Shown here: positions 7,880 through 16,634 of the stretch, one piece after another | How positions within the stretch are numbered: the stretch's first letter is position 1 | How the letters are laid out: every line of letters starts with the position of its first letter | From: CAZSAT01 sp964604675 | Lineage (GTDB): Bacteria; Myxococcota_A; UBA796; CAJQPC01 | Length of the DNA: 32,934 bases | Direction: 5' to 3' | Assembly (NCBI GenBank): GCA_964604675.1 | Contig: CAZSAT010000082.1 | Location: forward strand, 1-32,934 | Notes under the pieces: model-generated | What the model saw: the letters and a program-made list of their open reading frames with translations, nothing else | Told to the model about the DNA's origin: nothing | The model's database searches: none | Translations under genes and position numbers: made by a program

Positions 7880-9387
7880 CAGATCGCCCGCTCCAGGCCT
7901 TCCCAGTAGGGATCCCGCAAGAGCCGCTTCTTCAGCTTGCCGTTGTCTTCGCGTGGCAGGCTGGCCACGAAGTCCACGGTCTTCGGGCACTTGTAGCTGG
8001 CGATGCGGTCGCGGACCCAGGCGATGAGCGCGGCGCCGTCGCCGCTCGCACCGGGTCGCAGCTCGACCACCGCCTTCACCTGTTCGCCCCAGTCGTCGTC
8101 CGGGATGCCGAACACGGCCACGTCCATCACGTCGGCGTGGCCCATCAAGGCCCCCTCGATCTCTGCCGGGTAGATGTTCACGCCGCCCGAGATGATCATG
8201 TCGGCCTTGCGGTCACACAGGAACAGGTAGCCGGCGTCGTCCAGGTAGCCCGCGTCGCCCACGGTGAAGAAGCCGTCGGTGCGCCACGCCTCGTCGGTCT
8301 TCTGCTGGTCGCGGTGGTAGGCGAAGGCCTGGGCCATCTTGATGTAGACGGTGCCGACCTCGTTCGCGGGCAGCCGGGTTCCGTCGTCGTCGAAGATGGC
8401 GATCTCCGCGGTCTGCCAGGGCCTCCCTACGGTGCCCGGGCGCTCGAGCCACTCGGCGGGGGTGACCATCGTGCCGCCGCCTTCGCTCGCTGCGTAGTAC
8501 TCGTAGACCACCGGCCCCCACCACGCGAGCATGGCGTGCTTCACCGGCACGGGGCATGGTGCGGCGGAGTGCACCATGTGCTGCAGGCTCGAAACGTCGT
8601 AGCGATCGCGGTCGGGCACGGCGAGCAGCCGGACGAACTGGGTCGGGACCATGTGGGTGTTGGTCACACGGTGGGTCTGGATGGCCTCGAGCATGCCCTC
8701 CGGCGTCCACCTGTCCATCACCACCACGGTGTGTCCGAGGTGGAGCGCCGAGGTCGAGAAGTAGACGACTGCGGTGTGGTAGGTCGGCGACACCACCAGG
8801 TGCACGCCCTGGTTCGGACTCATGCCGTACATCAGGAGAAACATGGCGTAGGCCGAAGCCACGGGCTCGGGTGGCGCCGGGGGGAGGGGCCGGCGCACGC
8901 CCTTCGGCTTGCCCGTGGTGCCGGAGGTGTAGGTCATGGTGCCGCCGGCGGCACGGTCCTCGGGCGGCTCGGTGGGGCCCGTGGTGAGGTCGGCGTAGTC
9001 CTCCACGCCGTCGCCTCCGCCCACGGCGAACACCCGGGCATCGGTGCCGCGGCAGATCGCGACCTTGTCGGCCGAGCAGATCACGGCCTTCGCGCCACTG
9101 TCGGTCAGGATCCAGGCCGCCTCGGGCTGGGCCAGGTGCCAGTTGATGGGGATCAGGTAGAGGCCGATCTGGGTGGCGGCGAGGGCGACCTCGAAGACCT
9201 CCACGGAGTTGCGCAGGCACATCGCCACGGCGTCGCCGTGCTCCAGCCCGCGGACCCGCAGGTTTCGCGCCACCTGGTTGGCCCGGTCCTGCAGGGCGCC
9301 GACGGTGACCTGGGCGCCATCGGGGCCAATGACCGCCACGCGGTCCCGGTCGGTGCGCGCCCAGAAGGCGAAGGTCGGGAGGTCCAT
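7879..9387 (-). CDS. Acyl-CoA synthetase (AMP-forming)
   Basis: A 502-residue ANL-family ligase. The P-loop YTSGTTGKPKG is at 153-163, then YYAASEGGG (A5 region), TVGDAGYLDDAGYLFLCDR (A7), DMIISGGVNIYPAEIE (A8) and a C-terminal DNGKLKKRLL bearing the catalytic lysine. It is not a close paralogue of the FadD19-like ligase at 2.5-4.0 kb and resembles shorter FadD-type ligases. The start ATG at 9387 overlaps the hydratase stop by one base; the very long open frame upstream is a shadow. It probably activates a different steroid-derived acid (side chain or HIP-like ring remnant). The substrate is unknown. Confidence 0.92.
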   Translation of the reverse strand: MDLPTFAFWARTDRDRVAVIGPDGAQVTVGALQDRANQVARNLRVRGLEHGDAVAMCLRNSVEVFEVALAATQIGLYLIPINWHLAQPEAAWILTDSGAKAVICSADKVAICRGTDARVFAVGGGDGVEDYADLTTGPTEPPEDRAAGGTMTYTSGTTGKPKGVRRPLPPAPPEPVASAYAMFLLMYGMSPNQGVHLVVSPTYHTAVVYFSTSALHLGHTVVVMDRWTPEGMLEAIQTHRVTNTHMVPTQFVRLLAVPDRDRYDVSSLQHMVHSAAPCPVPVKHAMLAWWGPVVYEYYAASEGGGTMVTPAEWLERPGTVGRPWQTAEIAIFDDDGTRLPANEVGTVYIKMAQAFAYHRDQQKTDEAWRTDGFFTVGDAGYLDDAGYLFLCDRKADMIISGGVNIYPAEIEGALMGHADVMDVAVFGIPDDDWGEQVKAVVELRPGASGDGAALIAWVRDRIASYKCPKTVDFVASLPREDNGKLKKRLLRDPYWEGLERAI

Positions 9388-10181
9388 CAGCGTCCCTCGA
9401 ACTGCGGCGTGCGACGTTCGGCGAAGGCGCGCGGACCTTCCCGCGCGTCGCGTGTGGCGAAGACCGGCTGCCCGACCTCGAGCTCGCGGGCCAGGCCCTC
9501 GGACTCCGGCAGCTCCCAGGTGTCGTAGGCGCTGCGCTTGATCGCCTGCACCGCGACCGGGCCGTTCGCCGCGATCAGCTGGGCGAGCTCCATGGCCTTG
9601 GCCATCGCACCACCGTCTTCCGTGACGTGCCCGATGAGCCCGATCCGCAGGGCCTCCTCGGCCGTGACGCGGCGCCCCGTGAGCAGCAGCTCCAGCGCGA
9701 GCGTGCGTGGGATCTGGCGCTGGAGACGCACGGTGGAGCCCCCGAGGGGAAAGAGTCCGTACCGCACCTCGGTCACGCCGAAGCTGGCGCTCCGACCGGC
9801 GACGCGGAGATCGGTGGCTTGCAGGATCTCGGTGCCGCCGCCAAGGGCGAAGCCTTCCACCGCGGCGATCAGCGGTTTCTGCAGCCGGTGGTGCCGCAAG
9901 AGCGCCTTCCAGTGCAGATCCTCGTCTTCGCGGAACCGCGCGTGCCACGGATCGTCGGACTGGTCGCTGTGCATCAGCTTCAGGTCCGCCCCCGCACAGA
10001 AGGTGCCGCCGGCGCCGGTCAGGATGGCGCAGCGCACCTCGGCATCGGCGTCGATCGCCTGCCAGGCGTCCCACATGCGCGCCATCATCTCGAGGCTCCA
10101 GGCGTTGCGGGCCTCGGGACGGTTCATCGTCACGATGGCCACGTGGCCTTCGCGCTCGACGCTCAGGTGGGGTTCGCTCAT
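9387..10181 (-). CDS. Enoyl-CoA hydratase/isomerase (crotonase)
   Basis: A 264-residue crotonase. The oxyanion-hole stretch is AGADL at 63-67 with GGG at 114-116, and both acidic residues used by true hydratases are present: Glu118 (GGGTEIL) and Glu138 (FGVTEV). A hydratase function on an unsaturated acyl-CoA is therefore plausible. ATG at 10181 has a GAGGAG ribosome site. First gene of leftward operon B, controlled by the shared region with operator boxes 3 and 4. It is EchA19-like in general character, but orthology cannot be decided here. Confidence 0.93.
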   Translation of the reverse strand: MSEPHLSVEREGHVAIVTMNRPEARNAWSLEMMARMWDAWQAIDADAEVRCAILTGAGGTFCAGADLKLMHSDQSDDPWHARFREDEDLHWKALLRHHRLQKPLIAAVEGFALGGGTEILQATDLRVAGRSASFGVTEVRYGLFPLGGSTVRLQRQIPRTLALELLLTGRRVTAEEALRIGLIGHVTEDGGAMAKAMELAQLIAANGPVAVQAIKRSAYDTWELPESEGLARELEVGQPVFATRDAREGPRAFAERRTPQFEGR

Positions 10182-10211
10182 CGTGGCTCCTCGCGAGGGT
10201 TGGCAGGGGAG

Positions 10212-10227
10212 GTAGAACGTGTTCTAC
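10212..10227. promoter_or_regulatory. KstR-like operator box 3
   Basis: GTAGAACGTGTTCTAC: arms GTAGAAC and GTTCTAC are exact reverse complements around a central GT. It lies in the 94-bp divergent region between the hydratase (start 10181) and the Rieske gene (start 10276). Confidence 0.85.
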
Positions 10228-10235
10228 CATGCTGA

Positions 10236-10251
10236 GTGAAACGTGTTCTAC
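10236..10251 (+). promoter_or_regulatory. KstR-like operator box 4
   Basis: GTGAAACGTGTTCTAC, the same 16 bases as boxes 1 and 2. Its centre is 24 bp from box 3. A GTG inside it opens a frame into the Rieske gene, but that codon belongs to the operator and is not a start. Confidence 0.82.
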
Positions 10252-10275
10252 TCGCCGACTGACGAGGACGCCAGC

Positions 10276-11232
10276 ATGCGCCGCTTCGAGTTCCCCATCC
10301 CCACCGGCTGGTTTGCGGTGGCCTTCTCCTCGGACCTCGAGGCCGGGCAGGTGAAGCCTCTGCGCTACTTCGCACGCGATCTCGTGCTGTTCCGGGATGC
10401 GCAGGGCACGGCCTGCGTGCTCGACGCGCACTGTCCGCACCTCGGTGCCCACCTCGGTGAGGGTGGCAACATCACGGAGCACGGGCTCGAGTGCCCCTTC
10501 CATGCGTGGACCTTCGACGGAGGCGGCGCCTGCACGCGCATCCCCTACGCCGACAAGATCCCTCCACGCGCCCGGTTGAAGGCCTGGACGGTGCTCGAGA
10601 AGAACGGCTTCATCCTGGTGTGGCACGACCTGGCCGGACGCGAGCCGTACTGGGACATCCCGGACGTGGGCGAGTACAGCGATGCTGGCTGGACCGACAT
10701 CCGGACGCGCGAGTGGACCATCCGCACCTGCAACCAGGAGATGGCGGAGAACCAGGTGGACGCCGCCCACTTCAAGTACCTGCACGGCAGCCGCACCATG
10801 CCGACCACGACCATCGTGAAGCGCGATGGCCCCCACATGCTCAGCCGGTCCACCACGGGCATGACCACCAAGCGGGGCCCCGCCGACGGCGAGATCGAGG
10901 TGAACACCTGGGGCTTCGGCTTCACGACCACGCGCTTCACCGGCCTGGTCGAGACCCTCCTGATGGCGTCGGCCGCCCCCGTGGAGGAGGAGCTCACCAC
11001 GATCCGCTTCGCGTTCACCGTGCGCGACATCGGCAAGGGCATCACCGGCGGCATCGGCAAAGCCTTCATGCTGGAGGTCGCCCGCCAGCTCGAGCAGGAC
11101 ATCCCCGTGTGGGAGAACAAGAACTTCATCGACCCGCCGTTGTTGTGCGAGGGCGACGGCCCCATCGGCGTCTTCCGGCAGTGGGCACGGCAGTTCTACC
11201 CTTCGGCCGAGCTCCTCGAGGCCAGCAAGTAG
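10276..11232 (+). CDS. KshA-like Rieske oxygenase, copy 1
   Basis: A 318-residue terminal oxygenase. The Rieske [2Fe-2S] ligands are Cys53, His55, Cys73 and His76 (CPHLGAHLG, ECPFHAW). The mononuclear iron site is Asp162, His165 and His170 (ENQVDAAHFKYLH). IPYADKIPPRA after the Rieske domain and VWENKNFIDPPLLCEGDGP near the end resemble 3-ketosteroid 9-alpha-hydroxylase KshA and, more distantly, DAF-36/Neverland cholesterol 7-desaturases. I use ATG at 10276, preceded by GAGG, because the upstream GTG lies in an operator. It heads operon C. A steroid hydroxylase role is likely; position of attack is unknown. No reductase partner is encoded here. Confidence 0.9.
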   Translation: MRRFEFPIPTGWFAVAFSSDLEAGQVKPLRYFARDLVLFRDAQGTACVLDAHCPHLGAHLGEGGNITEHGLECPFHAWTFDGGGACTRIPYADKIPPRARLKAWTVLEKNGFILVWHDLAGREPYWDIPDVGEYSDAGWTDIRTREWTIRTCNQEMAENQVDAAHFKYLHGSRTMPTTTIVKRDGPHMLSRSTTGMTTKRGPADGEIEVNTWGFGFTTTRFTGLVETLLMASAAPVEEELTTIRFAFTVRDIGKGITGGIGKAFMLEVARQLEQDIPVWENKNFIDPPLLCEGDGPIGVFRQWARQFYPSAELLEASK

Positions 11233-12732
11233 ATGGCGGTCCTGAAGCCGGTCGAGCGCGATGTGGGTCGTGCCTTCGAGGTCCTGTCGCCCGTCGACGG
11301 GCGATCCCTGGGCACCTACGACGTGGCCACGGCACCGGAGGTCGAAGCCGCCGTGGCGCGGGCTCGCGTGGTCCAGGCCGAGTGGGCGCGCACCACGCTC
11401 GTTCACCGCGCGGCCCTGATGCAGGAGGCGCTCGCTGTGATGCTCTCCCGGCAGGACGAGCTGATCGAGCGGCTCACCGCCGAGACCGGTCGCCCCACCC
11501 TCGACACCCTGATGATCGAGCTCTTCGCGACCTGCGACGCGATGAACTACTACAGCAAGCGGGTCAAGAAGGTGCTGGCCGAGCGGCGGCCGGGCCTGCA
11601 CCTGCTGCGCGCGAAGTCGGCCCGCGTGATCCACAAGCCCTACGGGGTGGTGGCGATCATCTCTCCCTGGAACGGCCCGCTGATCCTCTCGATCAACCCC
11701 ACGGTCCAGGCGGTGCTGGCTGGGAACGCCGTGGTGCTCAAGCCGAGCGAGGTCACCCCGGACGTGGGCCGGATCACCGTCGAGGTGTTCGAGCAGGCCG
11801 GCTTCCCCGCGGGCCTCGTGCAGTGCGTGCTCGGCGACGGCGAGACCGGCGCGGCCCTGGTCGACGCCGACATCGACAAGCTCACCTTCACCGGCTCGGT
11901 CGCCACCGGCAAGAAGATCGGCGAGGCCTGCGGCCGCAACCTGGTGCCCTTCACCTTGGAGCTTGGCGGCAAGGACGCCATGGTCGTCTGCGCCGACGCC
12001 GACATCACGCGCGCGGCGCACGGTGCGGTCTTCGGAGGGGTGATGAACACCGGGCAGTTCTGCTCGGGCATCGAGCGCATCTACGTGCACCGCGCGGTCG
12101 CGAGCGACTTCATCGCCCAGGTCAGCGAGCGCATGGGGGCCCTGGTCAAGGATCGCGACTACGGACCCTTCATCCTGTCGCGCCAATGCGACATCGTCGA
12201 CCGGCAGGTGGCCCAGGCGGTCGAGGCCGGTGCGAAGGTGCTCTGTGGTGGAGCGCGCGACGGCAACTACTACCCGCCGACCGTGCTCGTCGACGTCGAT
12301 CACAGCATGGCGGTGATGACCGACGAGACCTTCGGCCCCGTGCTCCCCATCGTGGTCGTGGACGACGACGACGAAGCCCTTCGCCTCGCCAACGACTGCC
12401 GGTACGGGCTGTCGGCGAGCGTCTGGACCCGCGACAAGAAGAAGGGTCAGCGTCTGGCGGAGCGTCTGGAGGCCGGCTCCGCGACCATCAACGAGACCTC
12501 GATGATCTATGGAGCGCTGGAGCTTCCGTTCGGTGGCGTCAAGGCCAGCGGGCTGGGGTCGGTGAACGGCGCAGACGGACTCTTGAACTACAGCCGCGCC
12601 TTTCCCATCCTCACGGACCGGTTCGGTCTCAAGGAGGAGGCGGTGTGGCATCCGTACACCGAGGACAAGACCGAGAAGCTGATGAAGGCGCTCAAGGTGC
12701 TGTGGGGCACGCCCCTGAAGTGGCTGCTGTGA
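11233..12732 (+). CDS. Aldehyde dehydrogenase
   Basis: A 499-residue NAD(P)-dependent aldehyde dehydrogenase. The catalytic set is complete: Asn147 (SPWNGP), Lys170, the GSVATG nucleotide loop at 221-226, general base Glu243 (LELGG) and nucleophile Cys277 (NTGQFCSG). ATG follows directly on the TAG of the Rieske gene. The stop overlaps the next start (GTGA). In a steroid operon it could oxidise the C26/C24 aldehyde of a side chain or an aldehyde made by retro-aldol cleavage. Those are inferences; the family is certain. Confidence 0.95.
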   Translation: MAVLKPVERDVGRAFEVLSPVDGRSLGTYDVATAPEVEAAVARARVVQAEWARTTLVHRAALMQEALAVMLSRQDELIERLTAETGRPTLDTLMIELFATCDAMNYYSKRVKKVLAERRPGLHLLRAKSARVIHKPYGVVAIISPWNGPLILSINPTVQAVLAGNAVVLKPSEVTPDVGRITVEVFEQAGFPAGLVQCVLGDGETGAALVDADIDKLTFTGSVATGKKIGEACGRNLVPFTLELGGKDAMVVCADADITRAAHGAVFGGVMNTGQFCSGIERIYVHRAVASDFIAQVSERMGALVKDRDYGPFILSRQCDIVDRQVAQAVEAGAKVLCGGARDGNYYPPTVLVDVDHSMAVMTDETFGPVLPIVVVDDDDEALRLANDCRYGLSASVWTRDKKKGQRLAERLEAGSATINETSMIYGALELPFGGVKASGLGSVNGADGLLNYSRAFPILTDRFGLKEEAVWHPYTEDKTEKLMKALKVLWGTPLKWLL

Positions 12733-13952
12733 CGGCGCACGAAGACGCCCAGACGTTCCGCATCGAGCTCTCGGCGTGGATGGACGAGCGGGCACCTCGC
12801 TCGTTGTGGCACTCGGTGTCCACACCGTTCCAGGGCCACTGGGGAGGCAAGAACGCCGACTTCGCGAGCGAAGACCACCGGCGCTGGTTCGAGGTCTGCC
12901 TGGAGCGCGGCTTCACGGCGCCGGGCTGGCCCGAGCGCTACGGTGGGGCGGGGCTTCCGCCGTCCCATGTGCGCGTGTTCCACGAGGAGCTGCGCCGTCG
13001 TGGGCTGCCCCAACCGGTTGTGGGCTTCGGGCTCACGATGATCGGTCCCATCGTGCTGGCCCATGGGACCGACGAGCAGAAGGCCTTCCACCTCTCCGCG
13101 ATCGTGCGCGGTGAGCTGAGGTGGTGCCAGGGCTACTCCGAACCCGGCGCGGGCTCCGATCTGGCGTCGTTGACCATGAAGGCCGAGCTGCGAGACGGCC
13201 ACTTCGTGGTGAGCGGCCAGAAGATCTGGACCTCCCACGCGGAGAAGGCCGACTGGATCTTCTGCCTCGTGCGCACGTCGAGCGCCGGCCGAAAGCAGGA
13301 AGGCATCACCTTCCTGCTGATCGACATGAGCTCGCCCGGCATCACCGTGCGCCCCATCCAGCTCATCTCCGGCGCCTCGCCCTTCTGCGAGGTGTACCTG
13401 GACGAGGTGGTGGTGCCGGCCGACCAGGTGGTGGGCACGGTGGGCGATGGCTGGCGCGTGGCCAAGGCCCTGCTGGCCCACGAGCGCGCGATGGTGGGCG
13501 AGAGCATCGCGGCCGGCGGCGCAAGGCCCGAGGTGCTGCAGGGCTACGGCCTCGCGAGGCACGCTCTCGACGTGCACGGGCGCGACCCCGCAGGACGCCT
13601 GGACGCCCCTGCCTTGCGCGACGCCATCGCAGAGGTCGAAATGGAGGAGGAGGCGATGCGCCTGCTGGTCCGCCAGCTCAACGAGGCACTGAAGGCCGGG
13701 CACCAGCCGGGGGCCGAGAGCTCCATCCTCAAGATCGCGGGCACCGAGCTCAACCAGCGCCGCTGGGAGCTGGCCGTCGACATCGCGGGGCCCGACGCCT
13801 TGACCTGGGACGACACGGGCATGCTGGAGCACGACCAGGCCCTGGGACGTCACTTCCTCCGGTCGCGTGGCAACACCATCGAAGGCGGCACCAGCGAGAT
13901 CCAACGCAACATCGTCGCGCGCCGGGTGCTCGGCCTGCCGAAGGCGCGCTGA
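12729..13952 (+). CDS. Acyl-CoA dehydrogenase, subunit 1 of a pair
   Basis: A 407-residue FadE-type dehydrogenase. YSEPGAGSDLASL at 136-148 and GQKIWTSHAEKADW are the flavin/substrate signatures, and the C-terminal RGNTIEGGTSEIQRNIVARR is the FAD adenine-binding end. Start is GTG within GTGA at the aldehyde dehydrogenase stop. The next gene, one base further on, encodes a shorter, more divergent dehydrogenase. Steroid-specific ACADs of actinobacteria (ChsE4-ChsE5, FadE28-FadE29) are alpha2beta2 enzymes encoded by such gene pairs, so a heterotetramer for a steroid CoA ester is likely. Confidence 0.93.
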   Translation: MTAHEDAQTFRIELSAWMDERAPRSLWHSVSTPFQGHWGGKNADFASEDHRRWFEVCLERGFTAPGWPERYGGAGLPPSHVRVFHEELRRRGLPQPVVGFGLTMIGPIVLAHGTDEQKAFHLSAIVRGELRWCQGYSEPGAGSDLASLTMKAELRDGHFVVSGQKIWTSHAEKADWIFCLVRTSSAGRKQEGITFLLIDMSSPGITVRPIQLISGASPFCEVYLDEVVVPADQVVGTVGDGWRVAKALLAHERAMVGESIAAGGARPEVLQGYGLARHALDVHGRDPAGRLDAPALRDAIAEVEMEEEAMRLLVRQLNEALKAGHQPGAESSILKIAGTELNQRRWELAVDIAGPDALTWDDTGMLEHDQALGRHFLRSRGNTIEGGTSEIQRNIVARRVLGLPKAR

Positions 13953-13953
13953 G

Positions 13954-14967
13954 GTGGCGGTGCTGAGCGAAGCGCAGCAGATGCTGGCGGAGAGCGCCGC
14001 GGAGGTCCTGGCGGCGAGCGCAGGCCCCGAGCGGCTCCGTGAGCTGCGCTCGGCGGGTGTGTCGGTCGACGCGCCCTTGTGGGCCCAGCTCGTCGAGCTC
14101 GGTTGGCCCGCGATCCCCGCGCCCGAAGAGCAGGGCGGCCTCGGCTGGGGACTGGCGGAACAGGCCGTGGTCTTCGAGGCACTCGGGCGATTCCTGGCGC
14201 CCACCCCCTTGCTGAGCACCGTGCTGTTCCCGGGCACCGCGCTGGACGGGCAGGTCACCGCGCTGGCCTGGCAGGAGCGCGCCGGCGATGGCGGCCTCGA
14301 GTTCTCCTCGTGTGGCGCGGCATGCGCCGGAGGAACGCTCACGGGCGACAAGGTCGAGGTGCACGATGGGGCCGCGGCCGGTCGCTTCGTCGTCCTGGCG
14401 CGGTCGGGCTCGGAGCTCGGCCTCTTCGAGGTTCATGCTGCCGATGCCCAGGTCCAGCCGGGCCGTAGGATGGATGGTCGCGACGTCGCTTCCGTCTCCT
14501 TCGACAGTGCTCCCGCCAGCCCCTGCGCCCTCTCGCTGGACCAGCTCGGCTCCGCGCTCGATCGGGCGGCCATCGCGCTCGCGGCCGAAGCCCTCGGCGG
14601 TGCGCAGGCGGTCTTCGACATCACCATCGCGTTCCTGAAGGAGCGGGTGCAGTTCGAGCAGCCGATCGGCGCGTTCCAGGCGCTCCAGCATCGCGCTGTG
14701 GACTGCTTCGTGGCCATCGAGCTGGCGCGCGCCACCGTGTTGGCCGCGGCAGCCGACCCGAGTCCACAGCTGGCCAGCCTCGCGAAGGCGAGGGCCGGCG
14801 CGGCCTACCGTCACGTGGCCAAGGAGGCTGTGCAGCTGCACGGCGGCATCGGCATGACGGACGAGTGCGACGTGGGCTTCTACCTCAAGCGCGCGCTGGG
14901 CCTGAGCCACACCCTGGGAAGCGCCCGCTACCACCGCGATCGATGGGCGAGGTTGCGGGGGTACTGA
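13954..14967 (+). CDS. Acyl-CoA dehydrogenase, divergent partner subunit
   Basis: A 337-residue acyl-CoA dehydrogenase-fold protein. The N-terminal part (EAQQMLAESAAEVLA, GWPAIPAPEEQGGLGWG) and C-terminal part (ERVQFEQPIGAFQALQHR, AVQLHGGIGMTDE) are preserved. The middle flavin-domain signature seen in the partner is eroded. Start is GTG at 13954, one base after the partner's stop. Such a divergent second subunit is typical of the alpha2beta2 steroid ACADs, where only one subunit type makes a full active site. It is the last gene of operon C and ends 11 bases from the convergent metallo-beta-lactamase gene. Confidence 0.92.
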   Translation: MAVLSEAQQMLAESAAEVLAASAGPERLRELRSAGVSVDAPLWAQLVELGWPAIPAPEEQGGLGWGLAEQAVVFEALGRFLAPTPLLSTVLFPGTALDGQVTALAWQERAGDGGLEFSSCGAACAGGTLTGDKVEVHDGAAAGRFVVLARSGSELGLFEVHAADAQVQPGRRMDGRDVASVSFDSAPASPCALSLDQLGSALDRAAIALAAEALGGAQAVFDITIAFLKERVQFEQPIGAFQALQHRAVDCFVAIELARATVLAAAADPSPQLASLAKARAGAAYRHVAKEAVQLHGGIGMTDECDVGFYLKRALGLSHTLGSARYHRDRWARLRGY

Positions 14968-14978
14968 CGGGCCGGTCG

Positions 14979-15701
14979 CTAGCCGTGCCTCCGCTGCCAC
15001 CTCGCCTCGTGGCGAGGAGCCCGGCGCTCGAGCCACCTCTGCACGCGCGCACCGTCCAGGGCGCTTCCGTGGGCCGGCAACACCGTCTCGAAGCCGTGCA
15101 GCCCGCGGAGGGTGTCGTGGGCGAGGAGCAGGTCGTCGTGGAACAGGTGCAGCGTCGGCTTGTGACGGCGCACGAGGTGCCCGCGGATCAGGTCGCCGAC
15201 GAGCACCGTGTCGCCGGCTTCCACCAGCAGGCTGCCCCGGGTGTGGCCGCCGACCGCCCGCACGGTGGCGTCCACCCCGTAAGGCGCGAGGTCGAGCGAG
15301 TCGTCGATCCACACATCGGGAACGACCGGGGGAAACGCGTAGTGGAGCGTCGTGCCGATCACGCGGCCCCGCAGGCCGGTGGGGGTCACCGCTGAGTCTC
15401 CGGCAAGGAACAGGGCCTCGTCGCCGCGGCCGGCGGCCACGGGCCAGCCCATGCGCGCTTGCAGCTCGGCAGCGGAGCCCGCGTGGTCGTGGTGACCGTG
15501 GGTGACCACGAGGAGCGTGATGCTCTCCGGCTCGATCCCGGCGGTGTCCACCGCGCTCAGGATCGTGTCGGCGTGTTGCTCGTAGCCGGCGTCGACGAGC
15601 ACGGAGCCTGTCTCGCCGACCAGCACGTAGGCGTGGGTGTAGCCGAGCCCGATGTCCACGATCTCGGGGGCCGCCGCCGCGGCCAGCGCACACCACCACA
15701 T
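14979..15701 (-). CDS. Metallo-beta-lactamase-fold hydrolase
   Basis: A 240-residue MBL-fold protein with the zinc motif THGHHDHAG (His68, His70, Asp72, His73), then GGHTRG, VGDL and LPAHGS, so a complete dinuclear site. The start MWWCALAAAAAPE may be a short signal or a simple apolar N-terminus. It lies 12 bases after the KshA-like gene and is the last gene of operon D, ending convergently with the dehydrogenase pair. Substrate unknown. A thioester, lactone or enol-lactone hydrolase role in the steroid pathway would fit the context but cannot be shown. Confidence 0.9.
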   Translation of the reverse strand: MWWCALAAAAAPEIVDIGLGYTHAYVLVGETGSVLVDAGYEQHADTILSAVDTAGIEPESITLLVVTHGHHDHAGSAAELQARMGWPVAAGRGDEALFLAGDSAVTPTGLRGRVIGTTLHYAFPPVVPDVWIDDSLDLAPYGVDATVRAVGGHTRGSLLVEAGDTVLVGDLIRGHLVRRHKPTLHLFHDDLLLAHDTLRGLHGFETVLPAHGSALDGARVQRWLERRAPRHEARWQRRHG

Positions 15702-15713
15702 CTCGACCTCGGG

Positions 15714-16634
15714 CTACACGAAGAACCCCGCATACCACGCCCGCAGGCGGCCGATGGGGCCGTCCTCCGCCACCAGGGCGGGGACCTCGCGGAAGATCTT
15801 GTTCTCCCAGATGCCGATGTCCTCGTGGAAGCCCAGGGTCAGGTTGTCGACGTAGAACTGCGCGAACTGCTCGGTGCGTGGTCCAGCCCGTTCGAGCATC
15901 ACGGCGAAGCGCAGATCCAGGCTGTGGTCGTCGATCGGTGTGTGGGCGAGGAACAGCCGGCTGTGCAGCACCCCCTTCATGTCCGAGATCTGGAACGCCG
16001 GACCGTGGTAGGTCGCGGTGATGTCGAAGTGGTCCCGACCGCCCTGGGGTGGCGTGGCGGTTCCGATGGTGCGCTGGGTCGCCATGTGCCGGTCGTAGTG
16101 GTTCTCGAAGCGCTCGACCTCGGTGCGGTGGACCACCGGGAAGTGCGCCGAGTCCGCCACGTTCTCCACGATCTCCGCCGGGCGGGTCTTCACGCCGGGC
16201 AGCAGGTTGGTGTACCAGGGGGTCCAGCCGGCGTCGCCGACCTCTGGGATCTCGGGCACCTCCCAGGCGGGCGCCCCCCCCGAGGGGTCGTGCCACACGA
16301 AGACGACCTCGTTCCGTTCGACCACCGGCCAGCTGCCGACCCGTGCGCGCGGCGGGATCTTCTCGGCGTAGGGGATCTGCACGCAGCGGCCGGTGCCGTC
16401 GAAGGCCCAGGCGTGGAAGGGACAGACCACGTGCTCGCCGTCGACCCGACCACCGTGGCCCAGGTGGGCGCCGAGGTGCGGGCAGAAGGCGTCGAGCACC
16501 TTCGCCTCACCCGACTCGGTGCGGAAGAGCACCAGGTCGCGGCCGAAGTAGCGGATCGGCAGCACGGCCCCGGGCGCCAGGTCGCTGGACCAGGCGACCA
16601 CGAACCAGCCGGTGGCGAAGCCTTCGCGTTTCAT
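15714..16634 (-). CDS. KshA-like Rieske oxygenase, copy 2
   Basis: A 306-residue terminal oxygenase with Rieske ligands Cys51, His53, Cys71 and His74 (CPHLGAHLG, VCPFHAW) and iron ligands Asp161, His164 and His169 (ENVADSAHFPVVH). It shares IPYAEKIPPRA and the tail pattern WENKIF...LVAEDGPIGRLRAWYAGF with copy 1 and with KshA. ATG at 16634 overlaps the KstD-like stop (ATGA). KshA adds the 9-alpha hydroxyl that, with Delta-1 dehydrogenation by KstD, makes ring B fall open to the 9,10-secosteroid. Coupling to a KstD-like gene makes this copy the better KshA candidate. The KshB reductase is not in the window. Confidence 0.92.
   Translation of the reverse strand: MKREGFATGWFVVAWSSDLAPGAVLPIRYFGRDLVLFRTESGEAKVLDAFCPHLGAHLGHGGRVDGEHVVCPFHAWAFDGTGRCVQIPYAEKIPPRARVGSWPVVERNEVVFVWHDPSGGAPAWEVPEIPEVGDAGWTPWYTNLLPGVKTRPAEIVENVADSAHFPVVHRTEVERFENHYDRHMATQRTIGTATPPQGGRDHFDITATYHGPAFQISDMKGVLHSRLFLAHTPIDDHSLDLRFAVMLERAGPRTEQFAQFYVDNLTLGFHEDIGIWENKIFREVPALVAEDGPIGRLRAWYAGFFV

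Noticed and set aside
10243..10275. Upstream GTG start for the first KshA-like gene
   Set aside because: The codon lies inside operator box 4 and adds 11 residues not matching the family; ATG 10276 has a GAGG site.
7879..12825. A 1648-codon open frame on the minus strand
   Set aside because: Only the last 502 codons (CoA ligase) are coding. The rest runs antisense or out of frame through the hydratase, Rieske, aldehyde dehydrogenase and dehydrogenase genes and has no domain character.
10491..13952. A 1153-codon open frame on the plus strand
   Set aside because: Coding only from GTG 12729; upstream it is an Arg/Gly-rich shadow of the Rieske and aldehyde dehydrogenase genes, typical of high-GC DNA.
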